A stretch of 64,000 nucleotides of DNA from Pelobates cultripes. Lineage: Eukaryota; Chordata; Amphibia; Anura; Pelobatidae. Where the stretch lies: positions 96,048,992 to 96,112,991 of the forward strand of contig OW240913.1 in assembly GCA_933207985.1 (NCBI GenBank), read 5' to 3'. Shown in pieces: positions 24,166 through 43,571 of this stretch; position 1 is the stretch's first letter, and every line of letters begins with the position of its first letter. The notes below the pieces were generated by a model that worked only from the letters and a program-made list of their open reading frames with translations, was not told where the DNA came from and searched no databases. A program made the position numbers and the translations under genes.

Positions 24166-24493
24166 CACACAAGCACATTAAGCCTACCTGTCACTGGAGG
24201 CTGTTGCTTGTGGTCAGACAGCCATCTTCCATCCTTTCCAGCAGCAGCAAGGTCTGCTGCTTAACGTCAGGGGCGGGGCTTATGTGTGGGAGGCAGGGCT
24301 TAATTGGGGGGCGGGGCCTGTGCTGGGGAGCCTGTCCCTCCAGCCACAGAGAGCACCCAGCACCTAATTGAATATAATTGAAACACATGGCCAGCAAGTT
24401 GCTGGCATTTCGGGGGGCCCAAGGGGGGGCACAGCATGATGTAGGGGGGCCATGTCTCCCTCTGCCCCCCCTAGCGACGCCACTGGTGGAGCG

Positions 24494-24908
24494 CAGCCTC
24501 TGTTCAGTGCAAGATAAACAGCTGGATATGCTGGGTCCCCTGTGCAGGATGTTGCACGAGGCCTACTCAGAGGGTACGGCCCTGGACCCAGCCACCATGC
24601 GGGACTGGGCACTCTGCTCCATTTGCCTGCTGGGCAATGCCAATGTGGCCCTCTGCACGGAGCGCAGGAAGACAGCCCTGCTCCGTATGGACAACAAACT
24701 GTCGGAGCTGGGGTCCAAAGAATTGGGCCCCCTGGCTAAGGGCCTGCTGTTCGGGGAGCCTTTCATTAAGAAGCTGCATAAGCACGTTAACCTGTTTACC
24801 TCCCTGGATAAAGCACAGTCCTCCATAAAGAAGGTATTCCGTCCACAGACATCCCGGGTTTTTGGAAGGGCTGAACGACAGCGGGGTCGTGTCTCCAGCC
24901 ACAGCTAA
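24494..24908 (+). pseudogene. DIRS gag-like protein, C-terminal part
   Basis: Continues the gag frame after the hAT insertion: LCSVQDKQLDMLGPLCRML, LLGNANVALCTERRKTALL, LLFGEPFIKKLHKHVNLF, ending RGRVSSHS. The pattern 'I.LLGNA...R' and 'KE..PLAKGLLFG..F' matches DIRS gag C-termini as I know them. The stop lies just before the RT region. Confidence 0.8.
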
Positions 24909-25106
24909 ACTTCAGGCCGCCAAAGATCCTGTGGACCATCTTTCTTTCCATTATATCAATCCAGACCCCCCTACACTCAGAGGGCGGATAGAGATCGAGG
25001 ATACTGTGCAAGAGGACAGGCAAGATCTTCTGCAGGTGAGTACAACTCCTGCCACTTTCCCTTCGCCACTATTGCATGCGGGCAGACTGTTTCACTGCAG
25101 GGACAG

Positions 25107-25810
25107 GTGGCAGGAGGTGTCTTCAGATGTATGGGTACTTCGGATGGTACGGGGTTACGTCATAGACTTCCACTCCCCTCCAACACAGGTTGGACCCCCA
25201 AGGGTCCCCATCATCTCAAGGGAACAACAGTCCCTGATAGATGCGGAACACTGTTCAGCAAAGGTGCAGTCCAACGGGCCCCAGACACAGGGGGTTTCTT
25301 TAACTCGATCTTTCTAGTGAAGAAAAAGTCCAAAGTATTCCGCCCGGTAATCAATTTGCGGGAATTTAACGCCTTCGTGGTCTATAACCACTTCAAGATG
25401 GAGGGCATCCATCTTCTACGGGACCTTCTCCGGCCGGGAGACTGGTTCACAAGGCTGAACCTGAAGGACGCTTACCTCTCCGTCCCGGTGGATGAAGACT
25501 GACGCAGATTCCTCCGCTTCGTCTGGAAAGGCAATCCATGCCAATTCACGTTCCTCCCCTTCGTCCTCAGCTCGGCCCCGTGGTGCTTCTGGACGACTTG
25601 CTGATCTTTTGCGAGGACCCTTCCAGACTCAGGTGTCAGACACACTCTGCGATCTCCTTATTGGAACACCTGGGGTTTGTAGCCAATCTGGAGAAAATCG
25701 GCCATAGAGCCTTCCCAGACGGTGGAGTTCTTGGGTTTCAAAGTCGATGTGAAAGAGTGCGTTTTCCGCCTGCCTCTGGCCAAGATAGTGACCTTACGCA
25801 AGACCGGATT
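25107..25810 (+). pseudogene. DIRS reverse transcriptase, broken
   Basis: Clear RT blocks: FLVKKKSKVFRPVINLREFN (fingers), RPGDWFTRLNLKDAYLSVPV (the Asp-containing block) and the PF.LSSAPW block. A stop occurs at VDED followed by frameshifts. A deletion fuses SSAPW directly to LDDLLIFCEDPSR, removing the sequence between those motifs and the Tyr of the YLDD box. It therefore cannot be active. Confidence 0.85.
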
Positions 25811-25819
25811 CCCCTTTGA

Positions 25820-26758
25820 ATGTTAGCTCACGTGGTGGGTCTCCTCTCGACCTTGATTCAGGCAATCTACATGGGCCCGCTGTATTACAGGACCATGCAA
25901 TGGCTGAAGGCTCATTTTCTGCACAGGAGACCCTCTTACGACCAGATGATTACCCTGTCTCCGGACATGAAGACCGAACTCCACTGGTGGCTCCTGCATA
26001 TGTCCGCCTGGAACGGCAAGGCGATATTCGGACCAACCCCGGATTTCGTGCTGGAATCAGATGCGAGTCTTTGGGGCTGGGGTGCCACCTGCGCGACTGG
26101 GTCCACAGGGGGCCTGTGGTCGGACAGGGAATCGGAATTCCACATCAATTGCCTGGAGTTGATTGCAGGTTCATTTGCGGTTCGGAGCCTGGTGAACCAC
26201 CTGTCGGACTGCTGCGTCCTCCTTCGGATGGATAATGTCTCAGCGGTGCAGTACATCAACCGCTTGGGGGGGGGGGTCGCTCGGTCTCGAACACTGTCAG
26301 AGGTGATGAAGGAGATTTACAGCTTCTGTTTCCAATGCAACATCACCTTACAAGCAGAATATCTCCCGGGGGAGTCAAACCTAACGGCTGACTGGTTCTC
26401 CAGACATTGGAGGGACGCCAGCGATTGGAAACTCCTTCGACCTATCTTCCTCAAACTCACGAATCAGAGGGGTCCGTTCACAGGGGATCTATTCGCCTCC
26501 AGGACGAATCACCAGATCCAGGCGTACTTCAGCTGGCTCACGGATCCAGCGTGCGCAGCGATGGACGCCTTTCTCCGAGCGTGGCCTTTGCAGGGAGCAT
26601 ATGTGTTTCCTCTGTTCGCTATTATTCCCATGGTTTTGCTACAAGTTCGACGTCAGCGTGTGTCCTTGGTGTTACTGACTCTGCTATGGATCTCTCCCAT
26701 CGGGATCCTCTGCTCTTACCGTCCTCGGATTTCCGGGGCAACCCCCACCCCCTGGTGA
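25820..26758 (+). pseudogene. DIRS RNase H and connecting domain
   Basis: A 312-codon frame. It contains LESDASLWGWGATC (first acidic residue of RNase H), the ELIAGSFAV helix with Glu, LLRMDNVSAVQYINRLGG with the next Asp, and ADWFSRHW, the final motif typical of Ty3/DIRS RNase H. DLFASRTNHQ and YFSWLTDPACAAMDAF follow, typical of DIRS proteins. The frame is intact across the catalytic residues, but the upstream RT is not. Confidence 0.85.
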
Positions 26759-27695
26759 GGGACGGCCACCTGCTCTTGGTGGCCTGGACTCTTTCAGGGG
26801 TTCCTGGAATGTCGAGGTGCTATCGCAGTCAGCTAAAGACCTTCTCTGGGATTCCTGGGGTCCCGGGATGAGAAAATGCTATCTCTCGGCATGGGGTTCA
26901 TGGTGTCATTGGTGCCTGGAATGGGATACCGATCCCTTTGCAGGCCCTATAACTAGTGTGCTGAATTTTTTCTCACCTCTTCGACCTGGGTCGGTTGTAT
27001 CGGTAGGTTAATGTGGCGAGGTCGGCTATCTCAGCGGCGCATGTCCTGCTTAGAGGTCTTCCCATCAGCCAGGATCCGTTAATCTGCAGATTTCTTCATG
27101 GGATGAGGTTGGCACGACCACCAGTGCCCAAGTACTCCGTCCTCTGGGACGTACGCGCTGTTTTAGCGTTCCTTCGGGATTGGCCGGATAATCAGGACCT
27201 TTGCCTGAGACAGCTTTCGGACAAATTCGCTCTCTTATTGTGCCTGATCTCGTTCAGACGTGTTTCGGATATCCGGGCCTTCGATGGCGATGCCTTTTCC
27301 TTTTCTCCGGGGGGGTCACCTTCAAAATGGTTAGACGTACAAAGTCGGACGCGACTGCTGTCTCTTACCGTTAGTTCCGGGATTCGCTAAACCTTTGTGT
27401 GGCAAAGACTCTGGCTCGTTATGAAGCGATTACCGCTCCTCTGAGCTCTGCTCATTCTGACCAGTTGTTGATCTCATATGTCAGACCTCACAGACCGGTC
27501 TCATCTCCTACACTGCCTCGATGGATAAGATGGTTACTGTCAGTTAGAGGTGCAGCGGCTTCTGGGGCCTTCATGGTGGGCGCCTCCCTTTAGGACATTT
27601 TGCGTTCGGCAGACTGGTCCCGTGAAGATACGTTCCGCCAATTCTATTTTAGACCGTCGGACCATGCTTCTTTTGCTTTGCTGTCGGAGCGTTAA
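26759..27695 (+). pseudogene. DIRS tyrosine recombinase, broken
   Basis: Overlaps the end of the RNase H frame and reads through several frames. Recognisable are the N-terminal segment SAISAAHVLLRGLPISQDPL, the first catalytic Arg block LLCLISFRRVSDIRAF, and the C-terminal RSADWS...FRQFYFRPSDHA with the nucleophile Tyr, ending at TAA 27695. In-frame stops and shifts near 26870-27010 and 27390-27600 kill it. Confidence 0.8.
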
Positions 27696-27699
27696 AACA

Positions 27700-27795
27700 G
27701 CAAATATGAAGCCTCCTGTCATGTTATAAAATTGTAGATTATGCTAGCTTTAGTGTAACTATAATCTTAATTGTATTAATGACAGGAGGCGAATA
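27700..27795. repeat. Internal complementary region (ICR) of the DIRS element
   Basis: 'gcctcctgtcatgttataaaatt' is split here: its first part is the reverse complement of the left tip (19691-19715), and 'gctagctttagtgtaac...ttaatgacaggagg' is the reverse complement of the right tip (about 28370-28430). The two tips thus abut, as needed to rebuild ends from a circular template. Confidence 0.93.
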
Positions 27796-28256
27796 TTTCC
27801 CTCCCAGTTTTTTTTTTTTCTCTCTTCCCCTGTTGGTTGTTTTGTTGGCTTGACTGATCATCTTCTGTTGTTCACATGGTCTCCTGGGCTAGGGTTGCTA
27901 GTTTGGTTAGATACCTAGGGTGATGATAGTGTATCGGGGAGATTTTACTGTCAGTAATTTTGATGGGATTCATGTTTTTGTACTGTCACTACTTGTTGAT
28001 GGTTTTCCTGTTTTTATCAGTACATTTCATTTACTAATCAGTGTTTTTCTAAACTGTTTATCTCGTTTCAGTCTAATGGTTCGGCTACAGATCATAGCAC
28101 CAACTATCCTGCAGGATAAAGGTCAACATTCCAGCCTCTGTTCCACGCCTTTTTTCGGAGGGCATTCATCGTTATGTTATATATTGTATTTTTTCTGTTA
28201 TTGTATATTTGGTTTTGTTATGTACCTTATTTGTCGCAGCGTGAAAGCAGAAATAT

Positions 28257-28433
28257 TTGGTTGGGAGGAGCCTTTTATGGATTTGTTATGGTTTTGTCTC
28301 TGGTGTTTTTCTCTCTATGTTAATGTTCTGCTGTGGAGTTCTAGTAAAGAGAGACTTAAATAAAAAATATTCACCTCCTGTCATTAATTAAATTAAGATT
28401 AAAGTTACACTAAAGCTAGCATAATCTACAATT
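28257..28433 (-). repeat. Right inverted terminal repeat of the DIRS element
   Basis: Inverted counterpart of 19705-19832 followed by the unique right tip 'taaagctagcataatctaca'. Confidence 0.9.
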
Positions 28434-28497
28434 CCCTGAATTTTCAGCCTGAGTTGTCAGGCAGGTACTGCAAATTGTAATTAATAAAATGACCTAA

Positions 28498-33054
<4,557 letters not shown>

Positions 33055-33246
33055 TATAGCACCAAGCAGATAAGAGTCTTAAAGGTACAGGGCTACTAAT
33101 TTGTTGTTGTTTTGTTTTGTTTTTTTGTTTTTTTTTTGTTTTTTTAAACAGGTCTGCAAAAATAAAAAGTCCTCAAGCAGACTACTGAATGACTGGCACA
33201 CCCACAGATCCTCAATGTGCTACTATGCCCGCATTCTCCACCATAT

Positions 33247-33636
33247 TGTGATCCTTGTTTGCAGGTAGCACGGTCCTCTAGGGCAAAAACATGCACAGTC
33301 CTTGTAGTTGCAAATACTCCAGGCACTTTATTTGTAAGTTCACACAGGATACAGCAGTAAATGAAAACAAATGTAACAGAAAACCCTATAAACAAAAACC
33401 TAGCTCGTCTGAGCACTAACTGACATTAGGTTCCCTATCTGTCAGGGTTAAACTAAACAAAACAATATTGCACCAACCTTATTAGAGAGCAACACTCTGC
33501 TAGCTAGCCTGTTGCTTTCCTTTCTGCACTCCCAGTGCTCCAAGCCAGCCTTGCCCTGACTGCTTTCCTTTCTGCACTCCCAGTGCTCCAAGCCAGCCTT
33601 GCCCTGACTGCTTTCCTTTCCGCACTCCCAGTGCCT
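33247..33636 (-). repeat. 5' LTR of copy A, partial, divergent
   Basis: Starts TGTGATCCTTGTTTGCAGG. It differs from the 3' LTR of the same copy at many positions (for example ttgcaaatac against ttcatatgc) and runs into the gap within the internal minisatellite. Confidence 0.85.
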
Positions 33637-33736
33637 NNNNNNNNNNNNNNNNNNNNNNNNNNNNNNNNNNNNNNNNNNNNNNNNNNNNNNNNNNNNNNNN
33701 NNNNNNNNNNNNNNNNNNNNNNNNNNNNNNNNNNNN
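33637..33736. other. Assembly gap, 100 N
   Basis: Exactly 100 N, the convention for a gap of unknown size. Sequence class changes across it (gypsy LTR to DIRS RT). Confidence 0.99.
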
Positions 33737-34300
33737 TTCAGTTCCGATGGGAAAAGACTATGTGGTGCTTCCAATGCCTCCCGTTTGGCCTATTCTCAGC
33801 CCTGTGGTGTTTCACCAAGCTGCTGAAGCCGGTGGTCGCCCTTCTACGCAGCAGAGTCCGTATGATCATATACCTCGACAACATGCTGATCATGATGCCC
33901 AATTACTGAGTCAGCATCTCTCCTGGGCGCACTCCCTCCTTCAAAATCTAGGTTTCTTAATTAACTGGGACAAATCAATCCTGCATCCTTCCCGCACAAT
34001 GGAGTTTTTGGGATGCAACATAGATGCAATTCACGGAACGCTCAGTTTACCTACCACAAAAGTGAAACTCATCAAGAAGGAAATTCGGTGGACGCTGGCA
34101 CGACCGGTCTTGACCTTGCGACAACTCGTGAGGATAATCGGCCTTCTCTCAGCCTCCATACAAGCAATCTTTCCAGGGACCCTCCACTACAGGGCCCTAC
34201 AACAGCTCAAAGCCGCGGACCTACGCTTGGGTCAGTCTTACTCCTATTCTGTTCCACTAGATTGCTCGGCAAAAGAAGAACTCACCTGATGGCTTCAACA
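33737..34300 (+). pseudogene. DIRS reverse transcriptase fragment
   Basis: FQFRWEKTMWCFQCLPFGLF, then LWCFTKLLKPVV, then YLDNMLIM: the second Asp of the YLDD box is Asn. It continues in other frames with NLGFLINWDKS and MEFLGCNID, then the LRQLVRIIGLLSASIQAIFPG connection. Frameshifted and inactive. Confidence 0.85.
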
Positions 34301-34520
34301 CATGGAAGCATGGAACGGCAGGGTAATCTTCAGAACCACCCCGGATTTCATCATAGAATCCGACGCAAGCAGACCCGACTGGGGTGCGCATTGTGTTCCA
34401 ACCTCTACGGGTGGAAAATAGTCATCACAGGAAAAGGAGCTACACATCAATGGTCTGTAACTCCTAGCGGGGTCGTTCGCCCTTCGGAGCCTTCTCGGGG
34501 GCACAACCAATTGTTCTATC

Positions 34521-35640
34521 CTACTTCGCATGGACAATATCTCGGCCTTCCGTTACATCAACCATCTGGGTGGCACGAGATCCACCATACTCACGAACAT
34601 AGCGAAAGATTTTTGGCACTTCTGCCTGGATTGCAACATATCGGTACAAGCGGAATACCTTCCGGGGTTATCCAACATCGCAGCAGATTGGAATTCCAGG
34701 CATCTACAAGACAACAGTGCCTGGCGACTGAACCACACAATATTCCTGCAGCTCCAACAACTCTGGGGCCCTATGCACATCGACCTCTTTGCCTCCCAAT
34801 CCTACTTCGCATGGACAATATCTCGTCCGTCTGTTACATCAACCATCTGGGTGGCACGAGATCCACGATACTGACAAACCTAGCGAAAGAGTTTTGGCAC
34901 TTTTGCCTGGATTGCAACATATCGGTACAAGCGGAATACCTTCTGGAGTTATCCAACATCATAGCAGATTGGAATTCCAGGCATCTACAAGACAACAGTG
35001 CCTGGCGACTGAACCACACAATATTCCTGCAGCTCCAACAACTCTGGGGCCCTATGCACATCGACCTCTTTGCCTCCCAATCCTACTTCGCATGGACAAT
35101 ATCTCGTCCGTCTGTTACATCAACCATCTGGGTGGCACGAGATCCACGATACTGACAAACCTAGCGAAAGAGTTTTGGCACTTTTGCCTGGATTGCAACA
35201 TATCGGTACAAGCGGAATACCTTCTGGAGTTATCCAACATCATAGCAGATTGGAATTCCAGGCATCTACAAGACAACAGTGCCTGGCGACTGAACCACAC
35301 AATATTCCTGCAGCTCCAACAACTCTGGGGCCCTATGCACATCGACCTCTTTGCCTCCCAATCCTACTTCGCATGGACAATATCTCGTCCGTCTGTTACA
35401 TCAACCATCTGGGTGGCACGAGATCCACGATACTGACAAACCTAGCGAAAGAGTTTTGGCACTTTTGCCTGGATTGCAACATATCGGTACAAGCGGAATA
35501 CCTTCTGGGGTTATCCAACATCATAGCAGATTGGAATTCCAGGCATCTACAAGACAACAGTGCCTGGCGACTGAACCACACAATATTCCTGCGGCTCCAA
35601 CAACTCTGGGGCCCAATGCACATCAACCTCTTCGCCTCCC
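34521..35640 (+). repeat. 281-bp tandem repeat, four copies, within DIRS RNase H
   Basis: 'ctacttcgcatggacaatat' recurs at 34521, 34802, 35083 and 35364, exactly 281 bp apart. Each unit encodes the RNase H segment from RMDNIS..YINHLGG to LWGPMHIDLFAS. Because 281 is not a multiple of three, each junction shifts frame. Units 2 and 3 appear identical by eye; units 1 and 4 carry private differences. Confidence 0.95.
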
Positions 35641-36304
35641 GGTTGAATTTTCAACTACCGTCATTCTTCAGCTGGAGACCAGACCCAGACGCACTGGCAG
35701 TGGATGCCTTCCTCCAACCCTGGCCAAACAAATGGCTCTATGCATTTCATCCCTTCTCTCTAATAGCTCGGACCCTACTACATCTAAAACGCTCCCGAGT
35801 GTCACTGGTACCGTTCTGGACGGCACAGCCTTGGTTCCCTTCGTTAATGGAAATGTCTATCGACCTCCCCAGACTAATCCCGGAATCCATGGACCTACTA
35901 TCAGATCCCGATGGGAACTCTGACCCCCTTCTGGTTCAGGGGCACCTCAGACTTCTGGCGTGGCTCCTCTCTGGGGACCTTGGGTCATGCCGAACGTTTC
36001 ACAAGCAACTCTTGACTTATTGGCAGGACCTTGGGCTCCATGAACAAGAAAATCCTATACTCATGCCTGGAACACCTGTAGTAGTTGGTGCATGGAACAA
36101 CATGTGGATCCCATACATGCTTCTGTAAACCATATCTTGAGTTTCCTTACTGCCCTGTATGACCATGGCTTGGCCTACTGCATTATAAATGTATATAGAT
36201 CGGCAATCTCAGCTGGTCATGGCGGAATGGATGGCTCAACGTTAAAAGATTACTATTTTCGTCCAGCCGAACACATCTCTTCTATGGTTATCTCACAGCT
36301 TTAA
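35364..36304 (+). pseudogene. DIRS RNase H C-terminus and deleted tyrosine recombinase
   Basis: After the last tandem unit the normal sequence resumes: FFSWRPDPDALAVDAFLQPW, LLVQGHLRLLAWLLSG. A recombinase N-terminus follows (ILSFLTALYDHGLAYCIINV, then YRSAISAGHGG). It jumps directly to the C-terminal tail DYYFRPAEHISSMVISQL. The catalytic Arg and His blocks between are deleted. Confidence 0.8.
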
Positions 36305-36329
36305 TCTAGCCTAATATGAGCCTCCGTGT

Positions 36330-36405
36330 CCTTTAATAAAATTACCAGATTTTACTAATTACATGAGGTAAAGTCATGATTTTATTAAGGACACAGAGGC
36401 GACTA
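36330..36405. repeat. Internal complementary region of the second DIRS element
   Basis: 'attaccagattttactaatt' and 'aaagtcatgattttatta' are the reverse complement of the right terminus at 37054-37118. The preceding 'gcctccgtgtcctttaataa' should match the missing left tip. Confidence 0.85.
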
Positions 36406-36889
36406 TTAGCCCATCCAGAAGACAGGTAAGTCGTACGTTTTGTCTTCCCACCCAATTTCGACAGCATGTATGATTTGACTTGAATTTAGTGTGGGTTACC
36501 GAATACTACCGATTTTGTTTCTTCGCTGGACTCACGATGACATGCTCAATTTTACAAGTTTTTAACTCTCACAGATACAGTCTTTGAACTTATTTTACCA
36601 CCTGTTTCTCTGTCTCCTACAGCTTGAACTTTTACAATGGGTCAATCGGGACCGATTTTCTTCTCTTGCAATGGAGAATGCTCCCTAGAACCATCTACCA
36701 TCGGATTATGTCTTCGCATCTTTCGGATGTTGAAATCCTGGTCATGTCGAGTCAGTTGTTCATGTCGGTTGTTTGTCGTTGACTTTTTTGGCTTTGGCAT
36801 CATCAAGAAAGAGGGAGTGGCTTAGGTCACATGGGAGTATATGGAACGAGGACTGTCCCATTGGTTGAATATGTTATATGGTTAACCCT

Positions 36890-36969
36890 TTAACCCCTTA
36901 AGGACACATTGCATCTGTGACATGTCATGATTCCCTTTTGTTCCAGAAGTTTGGTCCTTAAGGGGTTAA
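36890..36969. mobile_element. 80-bp TTAA-ended MITE
   Basis: TTAACCCCTTAAGGACAC at the left and GGTCCTTAAGGGGTTAA at the right, a minimal fold-back of the family seen at 10097 and 14856. Confidence 0.8.
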
Positions 36970-37118
36970 GGGTATTTGTTTTTGTTTTTCTATTAACACC
37001 TTAGTGTCCTTTCTTTGCTGTTGAGGAATAAAGAAAGAGATAAAGCCTAATACTCGCCTCCATGTCCATAATAAAATCATGACTTTACGTCATGTAATTA
37101 GTAAAATCTGGTAATTAA

Positions 37119-37966
37119 TCTTGTTGACTTATGTCCAATCAAATGCTTCTCACAGAAATGCTTAGTGGACATACAGAAAGTGCTTCACTATGAGATACAA
37201 GGGGAGGAATATAATCATTATGATACAGGGTGCATAAAGAAAGGAAAGATGTATGTATGCTGTGCTGAACATCAGGACAACTAAGACCATGCCCAAATGG
37301 ATTCTGAAAGCACTCTCGTCCGTGGTTTGGCCTGATTGGGGCCTGCCAGGGAAGCTGACACGCCCCTTCTTCAGGTAGCTCTACCTCCTGTCCAGGTGTG
37401 ACCACCCCTTTTGGGCATCACTAGTGGTGAAAAGCATATAGACCTGTCAGGGCATTATGCAACAATAGCTACCCAATCACTAGTTTGGAGTAGTACTGTG
37501 AGCATTAAACCTCCCATATACTAATGTGGGGGTCATATTGACTGCCATAGGCTTTTTAAAAACTATTTGCCTGCTTGCTGCTAGTGCTGCCCACGATTAG
37601 TGGTCGTTAGTCTCTCGAGTGGCACCTGTAGTCATTTCAATGCAAATAGCTGTCGCACAGGACTGTAACTCCTACTTATCTCTGTCAGCACTGGGACAAG
37701 AAGAGTCCTCCCTAAACTCCTACACTACCCTAATATTCTAAATGAAACACTAAAAATTAACCGATCACACTACACTACACCTTAGCCCCTACATCATCAT
37801 AACACACTAAACAGTTAGTAAACATTAACCCTTTAGTACCTTTACACTTACACTAAAGTAAAACTATCATGTAATATAAGATACTTAATCGTGACGTGTG
37901 TATTAAGGAAAATAAAGCCATCTCAAGGTTCTGGATAAATAAATAAAAATAAATATATATACACAT
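37119..37966. other. No recognisable feature
   Basis: Unassigned flanking DNA between the DIRS right end and the copy B LTR. No gene seen. Confidence 0.5.
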
Positions 37967-38749
37967 TGTGATCCTTGTCAGCAGGTAGCACGGTCCTCTA
38001 GGGCAAAATCATGCACAGTCCTTGTAATTCATATGCTCCAGGCACTTTATTTGTAAGTTCACACAGGATACAGCAGTAAAATGAAAACATAAATGTAACA
38101 GAAAACCCTATAAACAAAAACCTAGCTCGGTCTGAGCACTAACTCACTTTAGGTTCCCTATCTCTCAGGGTTAAACTAAACAAAACAATATTGCACCAAC
38201 CTTATTAGAGAGCAACACTCTGCTAGCTAGCCTGTTGCTCTCCTTTCTGCACTCCCAGTGCTCCAAGCCAGCCTTGCCCTGACTGCTTTCCGTTCTGCAC
38301 TCCCAGTGCTCCAAGCCAGCCTTGCCCTGACTGCTTTCCTTTCCGCACTCCCAGTGCCTCCAAGCCAGCCTTGACTGCTTCCTTCTGCACTCCCAGTGCC
38401 TAGTCTCTTTGACTCTATCTGGAGAGATCAGCCTCTCTCCTACCTGCTTCCTGGGAGGAAGCCAGCAATCCCTCTCCTTTACCTGTCTAGCAGGGAGGAG
38501 TTTATTCCCACTGCAACAGCTCATTAACTGCAGCTGAGCAGTGGGTTGGAGACGATCCAAAAAACCCTGGCCTGGATCCATGTCTCCCCAGAAAACCACT
38601 AAACTGTGGAGTGGAGCATTGGCCCACCCTTCTCTCCAAATGCTCCACCCCAGGGGCCCATAACTAAACAGTGTTTTGTGTTGTGCAACACACAAACTAC
38701 ACTTTCTTCCCCTGGGGTTAAAAGGCCTATCTGCCTTCACTTTATCACA
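37967..38749 (-). repeat. 3' LTR of copy B
   Basis: 783 bp, nearly identical to 28828-29610 and 48011-48793. Confidence 0.93.
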
Positions 38750-39518
38750 TATCCTCCCCCCAAGCTCAGACCCATCGGGTCGAGCGACCTTAGAACACAA
38801 ATCATGAACAATCACGTCACCTAGGGCTGTACCAGCCCTGACTTGCTCCTCAGTTACAGGAAGTGGCCTATTGCAGATGGCTGCTACCTTGGTCCCTTGT
38901 AGTTTAAGGAACCCCCACCCAAGTGGATAACCCAAATAGTTAGCTGCCTCAAATCCTAGATAACACTTAGTGTTAGCAGTCAGACCGGCAGCCCTTACAT
39001 TATTTACAACTAATTGGACCTTCATCAGGGGTACTTCCAAGTCCACCCTGTGAATTGCCACATCACCAAGGTAGGCGGCAGCGTTCTCTCCGTGGGGCCA
39101 AAGTATCCTATTCATATGCGGAAAAGGGGCTGGTGCACTATGCAACCTGAATGGCAGTACTTTATGTTGCCATAACCCCTTGGGAGTAGAAAACGCTGTC
39201 CTTCCCTTTGCTTTCTCTGTCAGGGGAAACTGCCAATACCTTATGACCAGGTCCAAGGTACTCAGAAACCTGGCCTTACTTATATGCTCTTGTGTTTGAG
39301 CTACATGTACTACAGGGCATTTAACTTTTACTACCTCTGTGACAACCTCTACCATGGGGTATGTGCGGGTGTCACCATGTGTACCCACAATATCAATCAC
39401 TTGTCTTAAACCACATTTTTCTGGCTGGAGCAGAACACTTTTCAAAGTAGCCTCACTCCCTGAATTAATTAGTGCTTGTGCACTCTTCCCTACCACCATC
39501 ACCACTTTTAGCTGTGCT
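38171..39518 (-). pseudogene. Protease-RT part of copy B polyprotein
   Basis: Continues the copy B frame downstream of the LINE insertion, from [17 protein letters not shown] to the RT fragment. Asn in the protease motif and YLGD in the RT box are the same substitutions as in copy A. A one-base difference near 38757 fuses the frame into LTR sequence, which explains its Cys/Glu-rich repetitive C-terminus. Confidence 0.85.
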
Positions 39519-43530
<4,012 letters not shown>

Positions 43531-43571
43531 TTAAAGGTACAGGGCTACTATGCCCGCATTCTCCACCATAT

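Larger units (their letters stand above)
21740..24485. mobile_element. Non-autonomous hAT-type element inserted in DIRS gag
   Basis: The right end reads, inverted, CAGTGGCGTCGCTAGGGGG, and the left end is the diverged copy CAGTGGAGTCTCTAGG. Both sides carry the 8-bp duplication GTGGAGCG (21732-21739 and 24486-24493), as expected for hAT. No transposase is present. The 2.7-kb interior is palindromic repeats, a (TCTA)n run and a long CA-rich minisatellite. Confidence 0.9.
19691..28433 (+). mobile_element. DIRS-like tyrosine-recombinase retrotransposon
   Basis: Structure and content both identify it. The termini are inverted copies (19705-19832 against 28257-28383). An internal complementary region at about 27700-27790 joins the reverse complement of the left tip to that of the right tip. 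The coding order is gag-like, reverse transcriptase, RNase H, tyrosine recombinase. DIRS elements replicate via a circular intermediate and integrate with their recombinase, so they leave no target duplication, and none is seen. The copy is dead: frameshifts, stops, a deletion in the RT core and a hAT insertion. Confidence 0.93.
33737..37118 (+). mobile_element. Second DIRS-like element, left end missing, rearranged
   Basis: Begins inside the RT and ends at a right terminal repeat at about 37054-37118 (tcgcctccatgtcc...gtaaaatctggtaatta). An internal complementary region lies at about 36330-36405. Its termini differ from those of the first DIRS copy, so it is another family. The left terminus, gag and RT N-terminus would lie in the gap or are lost. 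Confidence 0.88.

Noticed and set aside
22813..24194. Minus-strand ORFs of up to 287 codons rich in Cys and Val
   Set aside because: Produced by the CA minisatellite of the hAT element; the peptide follows the repeat unit.
34789..36128. Apparent long protein with repeated RMDNISSVCYINHLGG blocks
   Set aside because: Fusion of frames across the 281-bp tandem units; a product of duplication, not a designed repeat protein.
38171..38400. HWECRKES repeats at the C-terminus of the RT frames
   Set aside because: Read-through into the LTR minisatellite; not a domain.
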